NCBI GenBank assembly: GCA_017745295.1
Contig: JAGHZR010000004.1
Location: 1-63,937, forward strand
Reading direction: 5' to 3'
Length of the DNA stretch: 63,937 nucleotides
Source: Novosphingobium sp.
Lineage (GTDB): Bacteria; Pseudomonadota; Alphaproteobacteria; Sphingomonadales; Sphingomonadaceae
Both the position numbers and the translations under genes were made by a program. Every line of letters starts with the position of its first letter. Positions within the stretch are counted from its first letter, which is position 1. Shown here one piece after another: positions 50,228-58,621 of this stretch. The notes under the pieces were generated by a model. It was not told the DNA's origin, ran no database searches, and saw only the letters and a program-made list of their open reading frames with translations.

Positions 50228-51409
50228 ATGATGAAGCCTGCCCCGTCGCAACGCCACTATGGAATGGATTGGCTGCGCATCGGCGCGTTCGTTCTGCTGA
50301 TCTTTTACCACGTCGGCTTTTCGTTCACGCCCTGGGGGTATCAGACGCCCTCGCGCGGCGTGGTCGGCTGGGCGGAGATTCCGCTGCTCGGCCTCAGCGC
50401 CTGGCGCCTGGCGCTGCTTTTCGCGATTTCCGGCTATGCCAGCGCGGCTCTGCTCAAGAAGGACGGCGACAATCGGGCCTTCCTGAAGAGCCGCATCCTG
50501 CGCCTTGGAATTCCTCTGCTTTTCGGCCTTACCGTGGTGGTACCGCCGCAGCCTTACATGGGGTTGGTCAACAGCGGCTACGAGCATGGATATGGTTACT
50601 TCCTGCTTTACGATGCCTTCCGCTTCCACAAGGTAGGATACGAGGTGCTTCCGGCCACGATGCACATGTGGTTCGTGATCTACCTGCTGGCCTATACCCT
50701 GGTGCTCTGCGCGGCGCTGATGGTGCTGCCGAAAGCCTGGCAGGAGGCGCTTCGCCGCGGCTGCGAGCGATTGCTCTCGGGACCGGCGCTGCTGCCGCTG
50801 GGCATCGGGCTGATCTTCCTGATCCGCATGCTGCCTTACGGCTGGACGGACATGCACAATTTCCTTCAGGATCGCGGCGCGCACCTCCACTATTTCGGCA
50901 TGTTCCTGTTCGGCTTCCTGCTGCGCGGCTCCGAGCCGATGCGGCAGGCGATCGCACGCCAGTGGAAGCCGGCCTTGGTGCTCGGTCTTCTCGGCTATGC
51001 CTGGGTTATCGGCGACACGCTGCTCTATCCCGGCAATATCCCGACTCCCGCGGCCTGGGATCAGCCGCTGTCCTTCGCCAAGTCCATGCAGTGCTGGGGC
51101 ACGGTGATCGCGCTGTTCGGCATTGCCGACCGCTTCTGGAACTTCGACCACCGCTGGCGCGCGACGCTGGTGGAGGCCGTGTTCCCCATCTATATCGCCC
51201 ACCAGACGGTGATGGTCTTCGTCAGCTACGGCATCCGCGACATGGGCCTTGGCGCGCTGGCGGAGTTCCTCACCCTCTGCGCCGCCGTCGCGGGCGGATC
51301 CTGGCTGTTCTACCTGATCGGCCGGGAGATCGGGCCGCTGCGGCCTCTGATCGGTCTCAAGCGTCATCGTGGGCAGCGCAAGGTGGCAGGTAAGGTGGCC
51401 GTCGCTTGA
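50228..51409 (+). CDS. Acyltransferase 3 (OpgC/OafA-like) membrane protein
   Basis: Membrane acyltransferase of about 393 residues with ten or so helices. The start MDWLRIGAFVLLIFYHVGFS has the catalytic-type His (YHVGF) in helix 1; other marks are LAISGYASAALL-like FAISGYASAALLKKDGDNRA, FLKSRILRLGIPLLFGLTVV, MHMWFVIYLLAYTLV and HYFGMFLFGFLLRG. It probably acylates a periplasmic glycan or lipid sugar. Two adjacent ATG codons (50228, 50231) are equally possible starts. Repeat copies follow the gene. Confidence 0.9.
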   Translation: MMKPAPSQRHYGMDWLRIGAFVLLIFYHVGFSFTPWGYQTPSRGVVGWAEIPLLGLSAWRLALLFAISGYASAALLKKDGDNRAFLKSRILRLGIPLLFGLTVVVPPQPYMGLVNSGYEHGYGYFLLYDAFRFHKVGYEVLPATMHMWFVIYLLAYTLVLCAALMVLPKAWQEALRRGCERLLSGPALLPLGIGLIFLIRMLPYGWTDMHNFLQDRGAHLHYFGMFLFGFLLRGSEPMRQAIARQWKPALVLGLLGYAWVIGDTLLYPGNIPTPAAWDQPLSFAKSMQCWGTVIALFGIADRFWNFDHRWRATLVEAVFPIYIAHQTVMVFVSYGIRDMGLGALAEFLTLCAAVAGGSWLFYLIGREIGPLRPLIGLKRHRGQRKVAGKVAVA

Positions 51410-51427
51410 AGAAGTGAAGGGTAGAAC

Positions 51428-51483
51428 CAGGGGAGCATAGCCCCCCTGGACCCCCCAGACTGTCTTCGTGGCGCGGACCAACC
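51428..51483 (-). repeat. Dispersed 56-bp repeat, copy B
   Basis: Reads on the minus strand GGTTGGTCCGCG...GGGGGGCTATGCTCCCCTG, matching 62868-62923 at both ends and differing in the middle. It faces copy C at 51555-51590 in opposite orientation. Confidence 0.7.
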
Positions 51484-51554
51484 CTGTCGTGCGCTCCTTG
51501 TTGCCGTAGGTTATTTTGTCTTCCGGCTCGAAGTGGGCGCGAAACGGATTTGCG

Positions 51555-51590
51555 CGCGTGACCTATACGGTTTTGGGGGTGCAGGGGGGG
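51555..51590 (+). repeat. Dispersed repeat, copy C (partial)
   Basis: CGCGTGACCTATACGG then GGGGGTGCAGGGGGG, matching the central part of 62868-62923 and lacking the end hairpin. Together with copy B it flanks about 70 bp. Confidence 0.65.
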
Positions 51591-51629
51591 AAGTTTATCC
51601 TGAGCTACGCCGAAGGGTTCCCCTGCTTT

Positions 51630-52799
51630 TCAATCCCGCGCCAGCAACAACGCCGCCGCCATCGGCCCACCCCCGGAAGTCGCCACCGCCACTTTCGGAT
51701 CGCCCGCGATCTGCCGCCCGGCCGCCGTGCCGCGAAGCTGGTTCACCGCCTCATGCGCAAAGCCGAAGCCGTGGAGGCGGCCCGCGCCAAGCTGGCCGCC
51801 GAAGGTGTTCATCGGCAGTTCGCCGTCCAGCGCGATACGCGTGCCGCCTTCGATGAACTGGCCGCCTTCGCCCTTTTCGCAGAAGCCGAGGCCCTCCAGC
51901 CAGGTGATCGGCAGGAACGCGAAACCGTCGTAGAACTGGGCAGTGTCCACGTCCTTCGCGGTGTAGTCGGTGCGGGTCCAGAGGTCCGCGCCGGTCTCGT
52001 AGGCGGCGAACCACTCGGCCTGATCCCACGAATAGCGATCGACCGAACCCGACATCGCGGCGATGCGCACGGGGGTGGTCTTCACTTCGTCCAGCGCGTC
52101 TCCGGCGGAAACGATCACCACGGTCGCCGCGTCGGTGAAGCGGTCGCAGTCGTAGAGGCACAGCGGCGTGGAGATCATGCGGGCGGACATGTATTTGTCC
52201 AGTGTCAGTTCTTCCTTGGTGATCGCCCGCGCGCGGGGGTTGCGCAGGGCGTTTTTCGACCCGTTGATGGCGATCTGTCCAAGCTGCTCGCGCGTCATGC
52301 CATAGCGGTGCATGTGCCGCGCGGCGTACTGCGCGGTCCAGCAGGCGGCGGACGTGGCCCAGAACGGGCTGGTCCACTGCGAGGGGCCGGATACCGTATC
52401 CTGCTTCATGCCCGACAGGTAAGTGCCGGGATCGGCCATGCCGCCGGCTTCGTAGACGGTGCGGAAGCAGATCGCGTGGCGCACGAGGCCCTGCTTCACC
52501 GCCATGGCCGCCGCCGCGATGGCGGAAAGCTGGGCGGGCTGTTCCATCGCGCCAAGGTGCCACTTGGACCTGATGCCCAGCACTTCGATCAGATCGTCGC
52601 TGCTGACGGGCGAGAAGGCGGTGTAGCTGCTCATCTTGCCGGGATAAGTGAACACGCCGTCGATCTGCGAGAGCGTCAGTCCCGCGTCGTCCAGCGCCTC
52701 GCGCACGGCATCGACGGTCAGGAGCAGCGGATGGCGCGGCAGGCGCACGCCGACTTCGGACTGGCCGAGGCCGGTGACATAGGCGTCCACGCCGGGCAT
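51630..52799 (-). CDS. Thiolase-family (SCP-x/lipid-transfer) acyl-CoA acetyltransferase-like protein
   Basis: Thiolase-fold protein of 389 residues. Marks: VTGLGQSEVGVRLPRHPLLL, DDAGLTLSQIDGVFTYPG, AAAMAVKQGLVRHAICFRTV, ISTPLCLYDCDRFTDAATVV, FGGQLGAGRLHGFGFAHEAV. The canonical nucleophile Cys is not evident, as in many SCP-x-like and ChsH/Ltp-type thiolases. The start overlaps the stop of the zinc-ribbon gene by 1-4 bp. Thiolase plus DUF35 partner is the typical pair for retro-aldol or thiolytic removal of steroid or branched side chains. Confidence 0.9.
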   Translation of the reverse strand: MPGVDAYVTGLGQSEVGVRLPRHPLLLTVDAVREALDDAGLTLSQIDGVFTYPGKMSSYTAFSPVSSDDLIEVLGIRSKWHLGAMEQPAQLSAIAAAAMAVKQGLVRHAICFRTVYEAGGMADPGTYLSGMKQDTVSGPSQWTSPFWATSAACWTAQYAARHMHRYGMTREQLGQIAINGSKNALRNPRARAITKEELTLDKYMSARMISTPLCLYDCDRFTDAATVVIVSAGDALDEVKTTPVRIAAMSGSVDRYSWDQAEWFAAYETGADLWTRTDYTAKDVDTAQFYDGFAFLPITWLEGLGFCEKGEGGQFIEGGTRIALDGELPMNTFGGQLGAGRLHGFGFAHEAVNQLRGTAAGRQIAGDPKVAVATSGGGPMAAALLLARD

Positions 52800-53203
52800 C
52801 AGGCGATCCTCTCGAAGAGGGGGTAGAAAATGCCGTCCTGCTCCTCGAACACGACGCGGACCTTGTCCTCGAAATCGACCGCTTCGACCGGGCAATTGAC
52901 GATGTTGGTGGTGAGATAGACCCCCGGCGCGCCGTCCAGCTTCACGCGGGCGATCACATAGGGGACTTCCAGATCCCTGGCCCAGGGCTGGTGGTTCACC
53001 GTGAAGCTGTCGATCACGCCGGTGCCCGGTACTGCGTGGGCCGCGACATTCTCGGACTGGCAGTGGCGGCAGAGCAGGCGCGGGGGATGGGTGAACTCAC
53101 CGCAATCGCCGCACTTCACGATGTTCAGCCTGCCTTCGCTGCCGCCGGTCCAGAACGCGGTATTCTCCTGGTCCAGCTTCGGCCGGGGCCGCGGTGGATT
53201 CAT
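52799..53203 (-). CDS. Zinc-ribbon OB-fold (DUF35) acyl-CoA-associated protein
   Basis: Partner protein of 134 residues. The rubredoxin-like zinc ribbon has four Cys in CGDCGEFTHPP and CRHCQ (about 35-55), followed by an OB fold (GVIDSFTVNHQPW, VPYVIARVKLDGAPGVYLTT). Such proteins form complexes with thiolases or aldolases (Ltp2-ChsH2 type). The ATG at 53203 has GGGGAG upstream. Co-transcribed with the thiolase. Confidence 0.92.
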   Translation of the reverse strand: MNPPRPRPKLDQENTAFWTGGSEGRLNIVKCGDCGEFTHPPRLLCRHCQSENVAAHAVPGTGVIDSFTVNHQPWARDLEVPYVIARVKLDGAPGVYLTTNIVNCPVEAVDFEDKVRVVFEEQDGIFYPLFERIA

Positions 53204-53299
53204 CGTTGTTCTCCCCATCGTCGCGATGAGACGTCCGGCGCGGGGGCGCCCGCGTCAAGGCGGGCGAGGGATTCATCGCGGCGGCGCTTCGCAGGTGGG

Positions 53300-54085
53300 C
53301 TATCGGAGAAACGCTTCGATCTCGCCGCCGATCCGTTCCGGTGCTTCCAGATTGAGCAAATGGCCTGCGCCCTGGTGATCGATGCGGGTCACATGCTCGC
53401 TTGCACCGGCAACAAGGTCGGCCATGAGCCGGAAGTCCGGCGTGTCGAGACTGCCGGTCAGGAGCAGGGCCGGCATGGCGAGCGCTGTCAGCCGATCGAC
53501 TTCCGGCAGTTCCGGGCGCTGGTCGTCCCGGATCCATTGGCGGCCGTGGAAAGCGTCGATCCCGGCGCGGAGGCGGCCCGCTTCCGGTCCCGCGCGCGTG
53601 GTGTCGAACAGGGGATGCTGCCACCAGAGTTCGCGGGCGGTCGCCATATCGCCGTCCCTTGCGGCCCGGCCGATCGCCTTCCAGCGTGTGATCCAGTCCG
53701 CGCTCCACGACCAGCCGACGAGGAGCGGGCTGACCAGCACCAGCCGTCGCACCCGCTGCGGGTGGTTCAGGGCGAAGTTGAGCACGGTTCCCCCGCCGAG
53801 CGAAAGGCCGCACAAGTCGGCCTGCGCGATCCCGAGACTATCCAGCAAGGCCAGCAGGTCCTCGGCATGAGAGAAGGCTTCGCCGGAAACCGCGTCGGAG
53901 TCGCCGAAGCCCCGCTGGTCGTAGGCGATCAGCGGGGCTTCGGCGGCCAGGGCGGCCACGACCGGCTCCCAGTCGTGCCGGGAGCCGCCGAAACCGTGGA
54001 CGAGTACCAGCGGTGCGCCTTCGCCCTCGCGGTGCCATCCGGCCAGCGCTGCGCCTTCGATGTCGATCCGGAAATCCTGCGTCAT
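53300..54085 (-). CDS. Alpha/beta hydrolase
   Basis: Serine hydrolase of 261 residues: oxyanion HGFGGSRHDWEPVV near 30, nucleophile elbow GLSLGGG near 92-98, acid in LLTGSLDTPDF near 205, catalytic His in DHQGAGHLLNLEAPE near 240. Length and order are complete. Similar enzymes hydrolyse lactones or meta-cleavage products. It lies between the zinc-ribbon gene and an SDR in the same direction. Confidence 0.92.
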   Translation of the reverse strand: MTQDFRIDIEGAALAGWHREGEGAPLVLVHGFGGSRHDWEPVVAALAAEAPLIAYDQRGFGDSDAVSGEAFSHAEDLLALLDSLGIAQADLCGLSLGGGTVLNFALNHPQRVRRLVLVSPLLVGWSWSADWITRWKAIGRAARDGDMATARELWWQHPLFDTTRAGPEAGRLRAGIDAFHGRQWIRDDQRPELPEVDRLTALAMPALLLTGSLDTPDFRLMADLVAGASEHVTRIDHQGAGHLLNLEAPERIGGEIEAFLR

Positions 54086-54128
54086 GGCAGCAGGCTAGCG
54101 CCCTCGCTCCCATGACGCACCTGACAAA

Positions 54129-54881
54129 TCAGGCCGAGCCCATGTAACGCCCGCCGTTGGTGCTGATCGTCTGCCCGGTCATGTAGCTGGCTTCTTCCGA
54201 GGCGAGGAACGCGGCGGCGGCGGCAATGTCCGCCACCTGGCCAAGCCGCTTCACCGGCAGGGACTTGCCATAGGCATCGGCGTCGATCGGCGCCTGGCGC
54301 AGCATCGGCGTGTCGATCGAGCCCGGCGGGATCATGTTCGCGGTGATGCCGGTGCCGCCCAGTTCCATCGCCAGGGCCTTGGTCATGCCGAGCAGGCCGC
54401 CTTTCGAGGACACGTAATGGCTCTGCGCGAAGGAGCCGGACTGGGTGGAGGACGAGGTGATGTTGATGATCCGGCCCCACTGGGCGGCCAGCATGTCCGG
54501 CACGATCTCCCTGGTGACCAGCCACGGCCCCTTGAGATTTATGCGGATCACTTTGTCGAATTCGTCTTCGGCGATGTCGAGGAAGGGCGTGAACGGCGCG
54601 ATGCCCGCATTGTTGACCAGGATCGTGATCGGGCCGAATTTCTCGCGGGTCTTTTCGGCGGCGGCCCTGATCGCGGCCTTGTCTGCGCAGTCGGCGGTCA
54701 GGGCGATGGCCTTGCCGCCCGCGTCCTCGATCATCCGCACGGTTTCGGCCGCGCCTTCCGGGTTGAGGTCCCACACGGCGATACTGGCCCGGTCTTCCGC
54801 CAGCCGCACGGCGATGCCGCGACCGATACCCGAGCCGCCGCCGGTGACGACGGCGACTTTGCCTTCAAGCGAACGTGTCAT
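54129..54881 (-). CDS. Short-chain dehydrogenase/reductase (FabG-like)
   Basis: Classical SDR of 250 residues: TGGGSGIGRGIAVRLAE near 13, DLNPEGAAET (Asp favours NAD), NNAGIAPFTPFLDI, ITSSSTQSG (Ser), YVSSKGG (Tyr, Lys) and TISTNGGRYMGSA at the end. The ATG at 54881 has GGGAGAG upstream. Probably a hydroxyacyl- or ring-alcohol dehydrogenase of the same pathway. Confidence 0.93.
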   Translation of the reverse strand: MTRSLEGKVAVVTGGGSGIGRGIAVRLAEDRASIAVWDLNPEGAAETVRMIEDAGGKAIALTADCADKAAIRAAAEKTREKFGPITILVNNAGIAPFTPFLDIAEDEFDKVIRINLKGPWLVTREIVPDMLAAQWGRIINITSSSTQSGSFAQSHYVSSKGGLLGMTKALAMELGGTGITANMIPPGSIDTPMLRQAPIDADAYGKSLPVKRLGQVADIAAAAAFLASEEASYMTGQTISTNGGRYMGSA

Positions 54882-54956
54882 GCAATTCTCTCCCGCAAGA
54901 CGCCTGTTTGTGCTGAACAGGTGGACAGCGCGCCGTGCGGGAGTCAAGCGGCGAGG

Positions 54957-55463
54957 TTACATACGCTCGGCAAAACCGCCGTAGCGGCCTTTGTGGAACA
55001 GCATGGGATCCTCCTCGCGAACGGTTTCCATGCGCAGGACCTCGCCCAGCACGAACCAGTGGTCGCCGGCTTCCGTCACCGAATAGAGGCGGCATTCGAT
55101 GGCCGCGATCGAATCCCGGATGATCGGCAGGTTGTGGTCGGAGACGATATAGTCGACGCCCACGAACTTCTGGTCGCCCTTGGCGGTGACGGCGCGGCAG
55201 ACGTCGGTCTGGTCGCTGGCCATGACGTTGACGCAGAAGTGCCCGGCTTTCTCGATCAGCGGCCACGAGGTGCTCCGGCGGTCGGGGAAGAAGCCCACGA
55301 GCGGCGGATCGAGGGAGACCGAGGTGAACGAGCCGACCACCATGCCCGCGGGCCTGTCGTCGTCGTCGAGCGCGGTGATCACGCAGACGCCGGTCGGATA
55401 ATTGCCCAGCACCTTGCGGAATTCGGCCGGATCGATGGTCGTTGTCGTCACTGGGAGGTTCAT
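54957..55463 (-). CDS. Flavin reductase-like protein (HpaC/NtaB family)
   Basis: FMN-binding split-barrel protein of 168 residues that reduces flavin with NAD(P)H for a two-component monooxygenase. Marks: FRKVLGNYPTGVCVITALDD, GMVVGSFTSVSLDPPLVGFF, FCVNVMASDQTDVCRAVTAK, DHWFVLGEVLRMET. The oxygenase partner is not in the window. The ATG at 55463 is chosen by homology; ATG at 55502 is possible. Confidence 0.9.
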   Translation of the reverse strand: MNLPVTTTTIDPAEFRKVLGNYPTGVCVITALDDDDRPAGMVVGSFTSVSLDPPLVGFFPDRRSTSWPLIEKAGHFCVNVMASDQTDVCRAVTAKGDQKFVGVDYIVSDHNLPIIRDSIAAIECRLYSVTEAGDHWFVLGEVLRMETVREEDPMLFHKGRYGGFAERM

Positions 55464-55521
55464 CCTGTCATGGAAGAGGCGGTCATGAAAAGGCGAGGCC
55501 ATGAAAAGGCGAGGCGGAGCA

Positions 55522-56415
55522 TCAGGGCTTCAGTATCCCCTCCATCCGCGCGGCGGTTTCGTCAAGCCATTGGCGGAAGGCCGTTACGCGCGGCAGCTTG
55601 CGGATGTCCTGGTGGGTGACGAACCAGAAGCTGCGCACGATCCGCCTTTCCGGCAGCACGGCAACGAGACGCGGGTCGGTTTCGGCCATGAAACAGGGCA
55701 ATACGCCGAGTCCGCCGCCGCCCGCGATCATGCTGTGCTGTGCGGTGATGCTGGGGGAGCGGATCGCCGCCTTCAGCCCCGGCTGGATCTCGTCGAGATA
55801 GCGCAGTTCCGGGGAGTAGATGAGATCGGGTATGTAGCCGACGAGCGTGTGGCCTTCGAGCAGGTCGGCGGGGCGTGCGGGCGTACCGTGGGCATCGAGA
55901 TAGTCGCGCGCGGCATAGAGCTTCAGCGTGTAGTCCGAGAGCTTGTGCGCCACCAGGGGGCCGGTGCGCGGGCGCGAGAGCATGATCGCCACGTCCGCTT
56001 CGCGCCGGGTCGGGCTGAGAAAGCCGCTGCTGGCGACGAGATCGATAGCTAGGCGGGGATGGGCGGTCTGGAAGCGGGGAAGGTGACGGGCGAGAAACCA
56101 GCAGCCGAACCCTTCCGAGGTGCTGATCCGCAGGGTGCCGTAGAGGCCGTCGTTGCCCTCGGCCTGCTCGGCTATCCGGGCCGCTGCGCCGGCCATGGCT
56201 TCCACCGAGGCAAGCAGGGTTTCTCCGGCCTCGGTCAGTTCCTGGCCGCTGCGGGTCTGTTCGAAGAGAGCCGTGCCCAGCGAGGCTTCCAGGCGGCGCA
56301 GGCGGCGTCCGACGGTCGTCGGATCGACCCCCAGGGCGCGGGCGGCACCTGCCAGTTGCCCCGCCCGCGCGATGGCGAGAAAGGCCTGGTAGTCGCTCCA
56401 GTCGATCGAAGGCAT
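55522..56415 (-). CDS. LysR-family transcriptional regulator
   Basis: DNA-binding regulator of about 297 residues. The winged helix is 3-62 (WSDYQAFLAIARAGQLAGAA, RALGVDPTTVGRRLRRLEAS); the effector domain is about 90-290. Divergent from mmsA across 140 bp that contain a CTGCA-N4-TGCAG palindrome, so it is the likely regulator of valine degradation. A GTG two codons earlier (56421) is an alternative start. Confidence 0.92.
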   Translation of the reverse strand: MPSIDWSDYQAFLAIARAGQLAGAARALGVDPTTVGRRLRRLEASLGTALFEQTRSGQELTEAGETLLASVEAMAGAAARIAEQAEGNDGLYGTLRISTSEGFGCWFLARHLPRFQTAHPRLAIDLVASSGFLSPTRREADVAIMLSRPRTGPLVAHKLSDYTLKLYAARDYLDAHGTPARPADLLEGHTLVGYIPDLIYSPELRYLDEIQPGLKAAIRSPSITAQHSMIAGGGGLGVLPCFMAETDPRLVAVLPERRIVRSFWFVTHQDIRKLPRVTAFRQWLDETAARMEGILKP

Positions 56416-56443
56416 CGTCACGGCGGGAATATGGTCCTTGCGG

Positions 56444-56491
56444 CTGCAAATGTGCAGTTATCGATGGCGTATTTTCAGCTTGCCTGCAAAT
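56444..56491. promoter_or_regulatory. Putative LysR operator between lysR and mmsA
   Basis: Palindrome CTGCAAATGTGCAG (56444-56457), and CTGCAAAT again at 56484-56491, 40 bp away. LysR proteins usually contact a recognition site and an activation site at such distance. Confidence 0.5.
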
Positions 56492-56561
56492 CGGACCGGG
56501 ACCACCTACCATGGAAAGGGTGCCGCGAGCGCCTGCCGGAAGATATGCGAAAGGATGAGGA

Positions 56562-58055
56562 ATGCGCCTGATTGACCACTTCGTTGTCGGTGGAAGCGGC
56601 GGTTCGGCCGCCCGTCTCGGCGATGTCTTCAACCCCAGCACCGGCGCGGTGCAGGCACAAGTGCCGCTCGGCGATGCCGCGCTGCTCGACCGGGCGGTGG
56701 CGACCGCGCAGGCCGTCCAGCCGCAGTGGGCGGCGATGAACCCGCAGCGCCGCGCCCGCGTGCTGTTCAAGTTCAAGGAACTGATCGAGAAGAACATGCA
56801 GAGCCTCGCCGAGCTGCTGGCGAGCGAGCACGGCAAAGTGGTGGACGACGCCAAGGGCGACATCCAGCGCGGGCTTGAGGTCGTGGAGTTCTGCTGTGCC
56901 ATCCCGCATATGCTCAAGGGCGAATATACCCAGGGCGCGGGTCCGGGCATCGACGTCTATTCGCTGCGCGCGCCGCTCGGCGTGGGCGCGGGCATCACCC
57001 CGTTCAACTTCCCGGCGATGATCCCGATGTGGATGTTCGCGCCTGCCGTCGCGGTGGGCAACACCTTCATCCTCAAGCCGTCGGAGCGCGATCCCTCGGT
57101 GCCGAACCGGATCGCCGAACTGTTCCTCGAAGCCGGTGCGCCCGAGGGCGTGCTTCAGGTGGTGCATGGCGACAAGGTGATGGTCGATGCCATTCTCGAC
57201 CATCCGGGCATTTCCGCAGTCAGCTTCGTCGGTTCGTCCGACATCGCCCACTACGTCTATTCGCGCGGCGTCGCGGCAGGCAAGCGGGTGCAGGCGATGG
57301 GCGGCGCCAAGAACCACGCCATCGTCATGCCCGATGCCGACATGGACCAGGCCGTCAACGACATCATCGGCGCTGCCTATGGCTCGGCGGGCGAGCGCTG
57401 CATGGCGCTGCCGGTGGCCGTTCCCGTCGGTGACGAGACCGCCGAGATCCTGCGCGAAAAGCTGGTCGCCGCGATTGACAAGCTGAAGGTCGGCGTCTCC
57501 AATGATCCCGAGGCGCAGTACGGCCCGGTTGTCACCGCCGTGCACAAGCAGAAGGTCGAGAACTGGATCCAGACCGGCGTGGACGAGGGCGCGGAACTGG
57601 TCGTCGACGGCCGCGGCTTCTCGCTCCAGGGCTACGAGGACGGTTTCTTCGTCGGCCCTTCGCTGTTCGACCACGTAACCACCGAGATGAGCGCCTACAA
57701 GGAAGAGATCTTCGGCCCGGTGCTCCAGATCGTTCGCGCGAAGACGTTCGAGGAAGCGGTGGAGCTTCCCTCGAAGCACCAGTACGGCAACGGCGTCGCG
57801 CTCTTCACGCGCAACGGCCATGCCGCGCGCGAATTCGTCAGCCGCGTGCAGGTCGGCATGGTCGGGGTGAACGTACCGATCCCGGTGCCGGTCGCCTATC
57901 ACAGCTTCGGCGGCTGGAAGCGTTCGGCCTTCGGCGACCACAACCAGTACGGCATGGAAGGCGTGCGCTTCTGGACCAAGGTGAAGACCGTGACCCAGCG
58001 CTGGCCGGACGGCGGTGCGGGCGACAGCGCCTTCATCATTCCGACCATGGGCTGA
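56562..58055 (+). CDS. mmsA: Methylmalonate-semialdehyde dehydrogenase (CoA-acylating)
   Basis: Aldehyde dehydrogenase of 497 residues that turns methylmalonate semialdehyde into propionyl-CoA, the last step of valine breakdown. Marks: VVDDAKGDIQRGLEVVEFCC, GITPFNFPAMIPMWMFAPA, QAMGGAKNHAIVMPDAD, catalytic Cys in GSAGERCMALPVAV near 285, and NPYGNGVALF-like HQYGNGVALFTRNG. GGATGAGGA precedes the ATG. It leads the operon ending with mmsB. Confidence 0.97.
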   Translation: MRLIDHFVVGGSGGSAARLGDVFNPSTGAVQAQVPLGDAALLDRAVATAQAVQPQWAAMNPQRRARVLFKFKELIEKNMQSLAELLASEHGKVVDDAKGDIQRGLEVVEFCCAIPHMLKGEYTQGAGPGIDVYSLRAPLGVGAGITPFNFPAMIPMWMFAPAVAVGNTFILKPSERDPSVPNRIAELFLEAGAPEGVLQVVHGDKVMVDAILDHPGISAVSFVGSSDIAHYVYSRGVAAGKRVQAMGGAKNHAIVMPDADMDQAVNDIIGAAYGSAGERCMALPVAVPVGDETAEILREKLVAAIDKLKVGVSNDPEAQYGPVVTAVHKQKVENWIQTGVDEGAELVVDGRGFSLQGYEDGFFVGPSLFDHVTTEMSAYKEEIFGPVLQIVRAKTFEEAVELPSKHQYGNGVALFTRNGHAAREFVSRVQVGMVGVNVPIPVPVAYHSFGGWKRSAFGDHNQYGMEGVRFWTKVKTVTQRWPDGGAGDSAFIIPTMG

Positions 58056-58088
58056 GCTGGATCAGGGCCGGGGAACAGGTCATGTGAT

Positions 58089-58114
58089 GCGGGTGTTTCC
58101 TCGCGAACACCCGC
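58089..58114 (+). other. Hairpin between mmsA and the lipoprotein gene
   Basis: 9-bp perfect stem GCGGGTGTT (58089-58097) with AACACCCGC (58106-58114) and an 8-nt loop, 33 bp after the mmsA stop. No U tract; may set expression of the downstream genes. Confidence 0.55.
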
Positions 58115-58133
58115 AGATATGGAAGGACGCTTG

Positions 58134-58601
58134 ATGAGGAAGATCGGCAGAGTTCTCGTTCCGGCCCTGACTGCCTCCGTGCTCGCCCTCGCTCTGGCCG
58201 CCTGTTCGAAGGAACCGGCCAAGCCGACGGAAAGCGCGACGCAAGTGCCGGAGCCTGCCCCCACGGCCACGGCGGCGGCGATACCCACGGATATCCCCGC
58301 GCAGTTGCGGGGGCGCTGGGGTCTCGTCGATGCCGATTGCACCAGCACGCTCGGAGATGCCAAGGGTCTGCTGACCGTCGACGCCGACACGCTGAAGTTC
58401 TACGAATCGGTGGCGAAGCTCGGTACGATCAGGTCCGGTTCTGCTTCCGCGCTCGACGGCGAATTCGCATTCTCCGGGGAGGGGCAGAGCTGGAAACTTG
58501 ACGTCGCGCTGTCGTCGCCCGACGGTGGCAAGACACTGATCCGCAAGGATACCGGACCGGACGCCATGCCCGGCACGCTCACATACACGAAGTGCCCTTG
58601 A
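58134..58601 (+). CDS. Small lipoprotein of unknown function
   Basis: Lipid-anchored protein of 155 residues. Signal with lipobox LAAC (Cys about 25), Pro/Ala/Thr linker at about 27-55, then a beta-rich domain starting IPAQLRGRWGLVDADC. Two Cys (CTST and the C-terminal KCP) may form a disulfide. GGAAGGA precedes the ATG at 58134. It interrupts the valine operon between mmsA and the acyl-CoA dehydrogenase. Not recognised beyond a lipocalin-like RGRWGL start. Confidence 0.78.
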   Translation: MRKIGRVLVPALTASVLALALAACSKEPAKPTESATQVPEPAPTATAAAIPTDIPAQLRGRWGLVDADCTSTLGDAKGLLTVDADTLKFYESVAKLGTIRSGSASALDGEFAFSGEGQSWKLDVALSSPDGGKTLIRKDTGPDAMPGTLTYTKCP

Positions 58602-58621
58602 GGGGCCTGACAGGGATTGAG

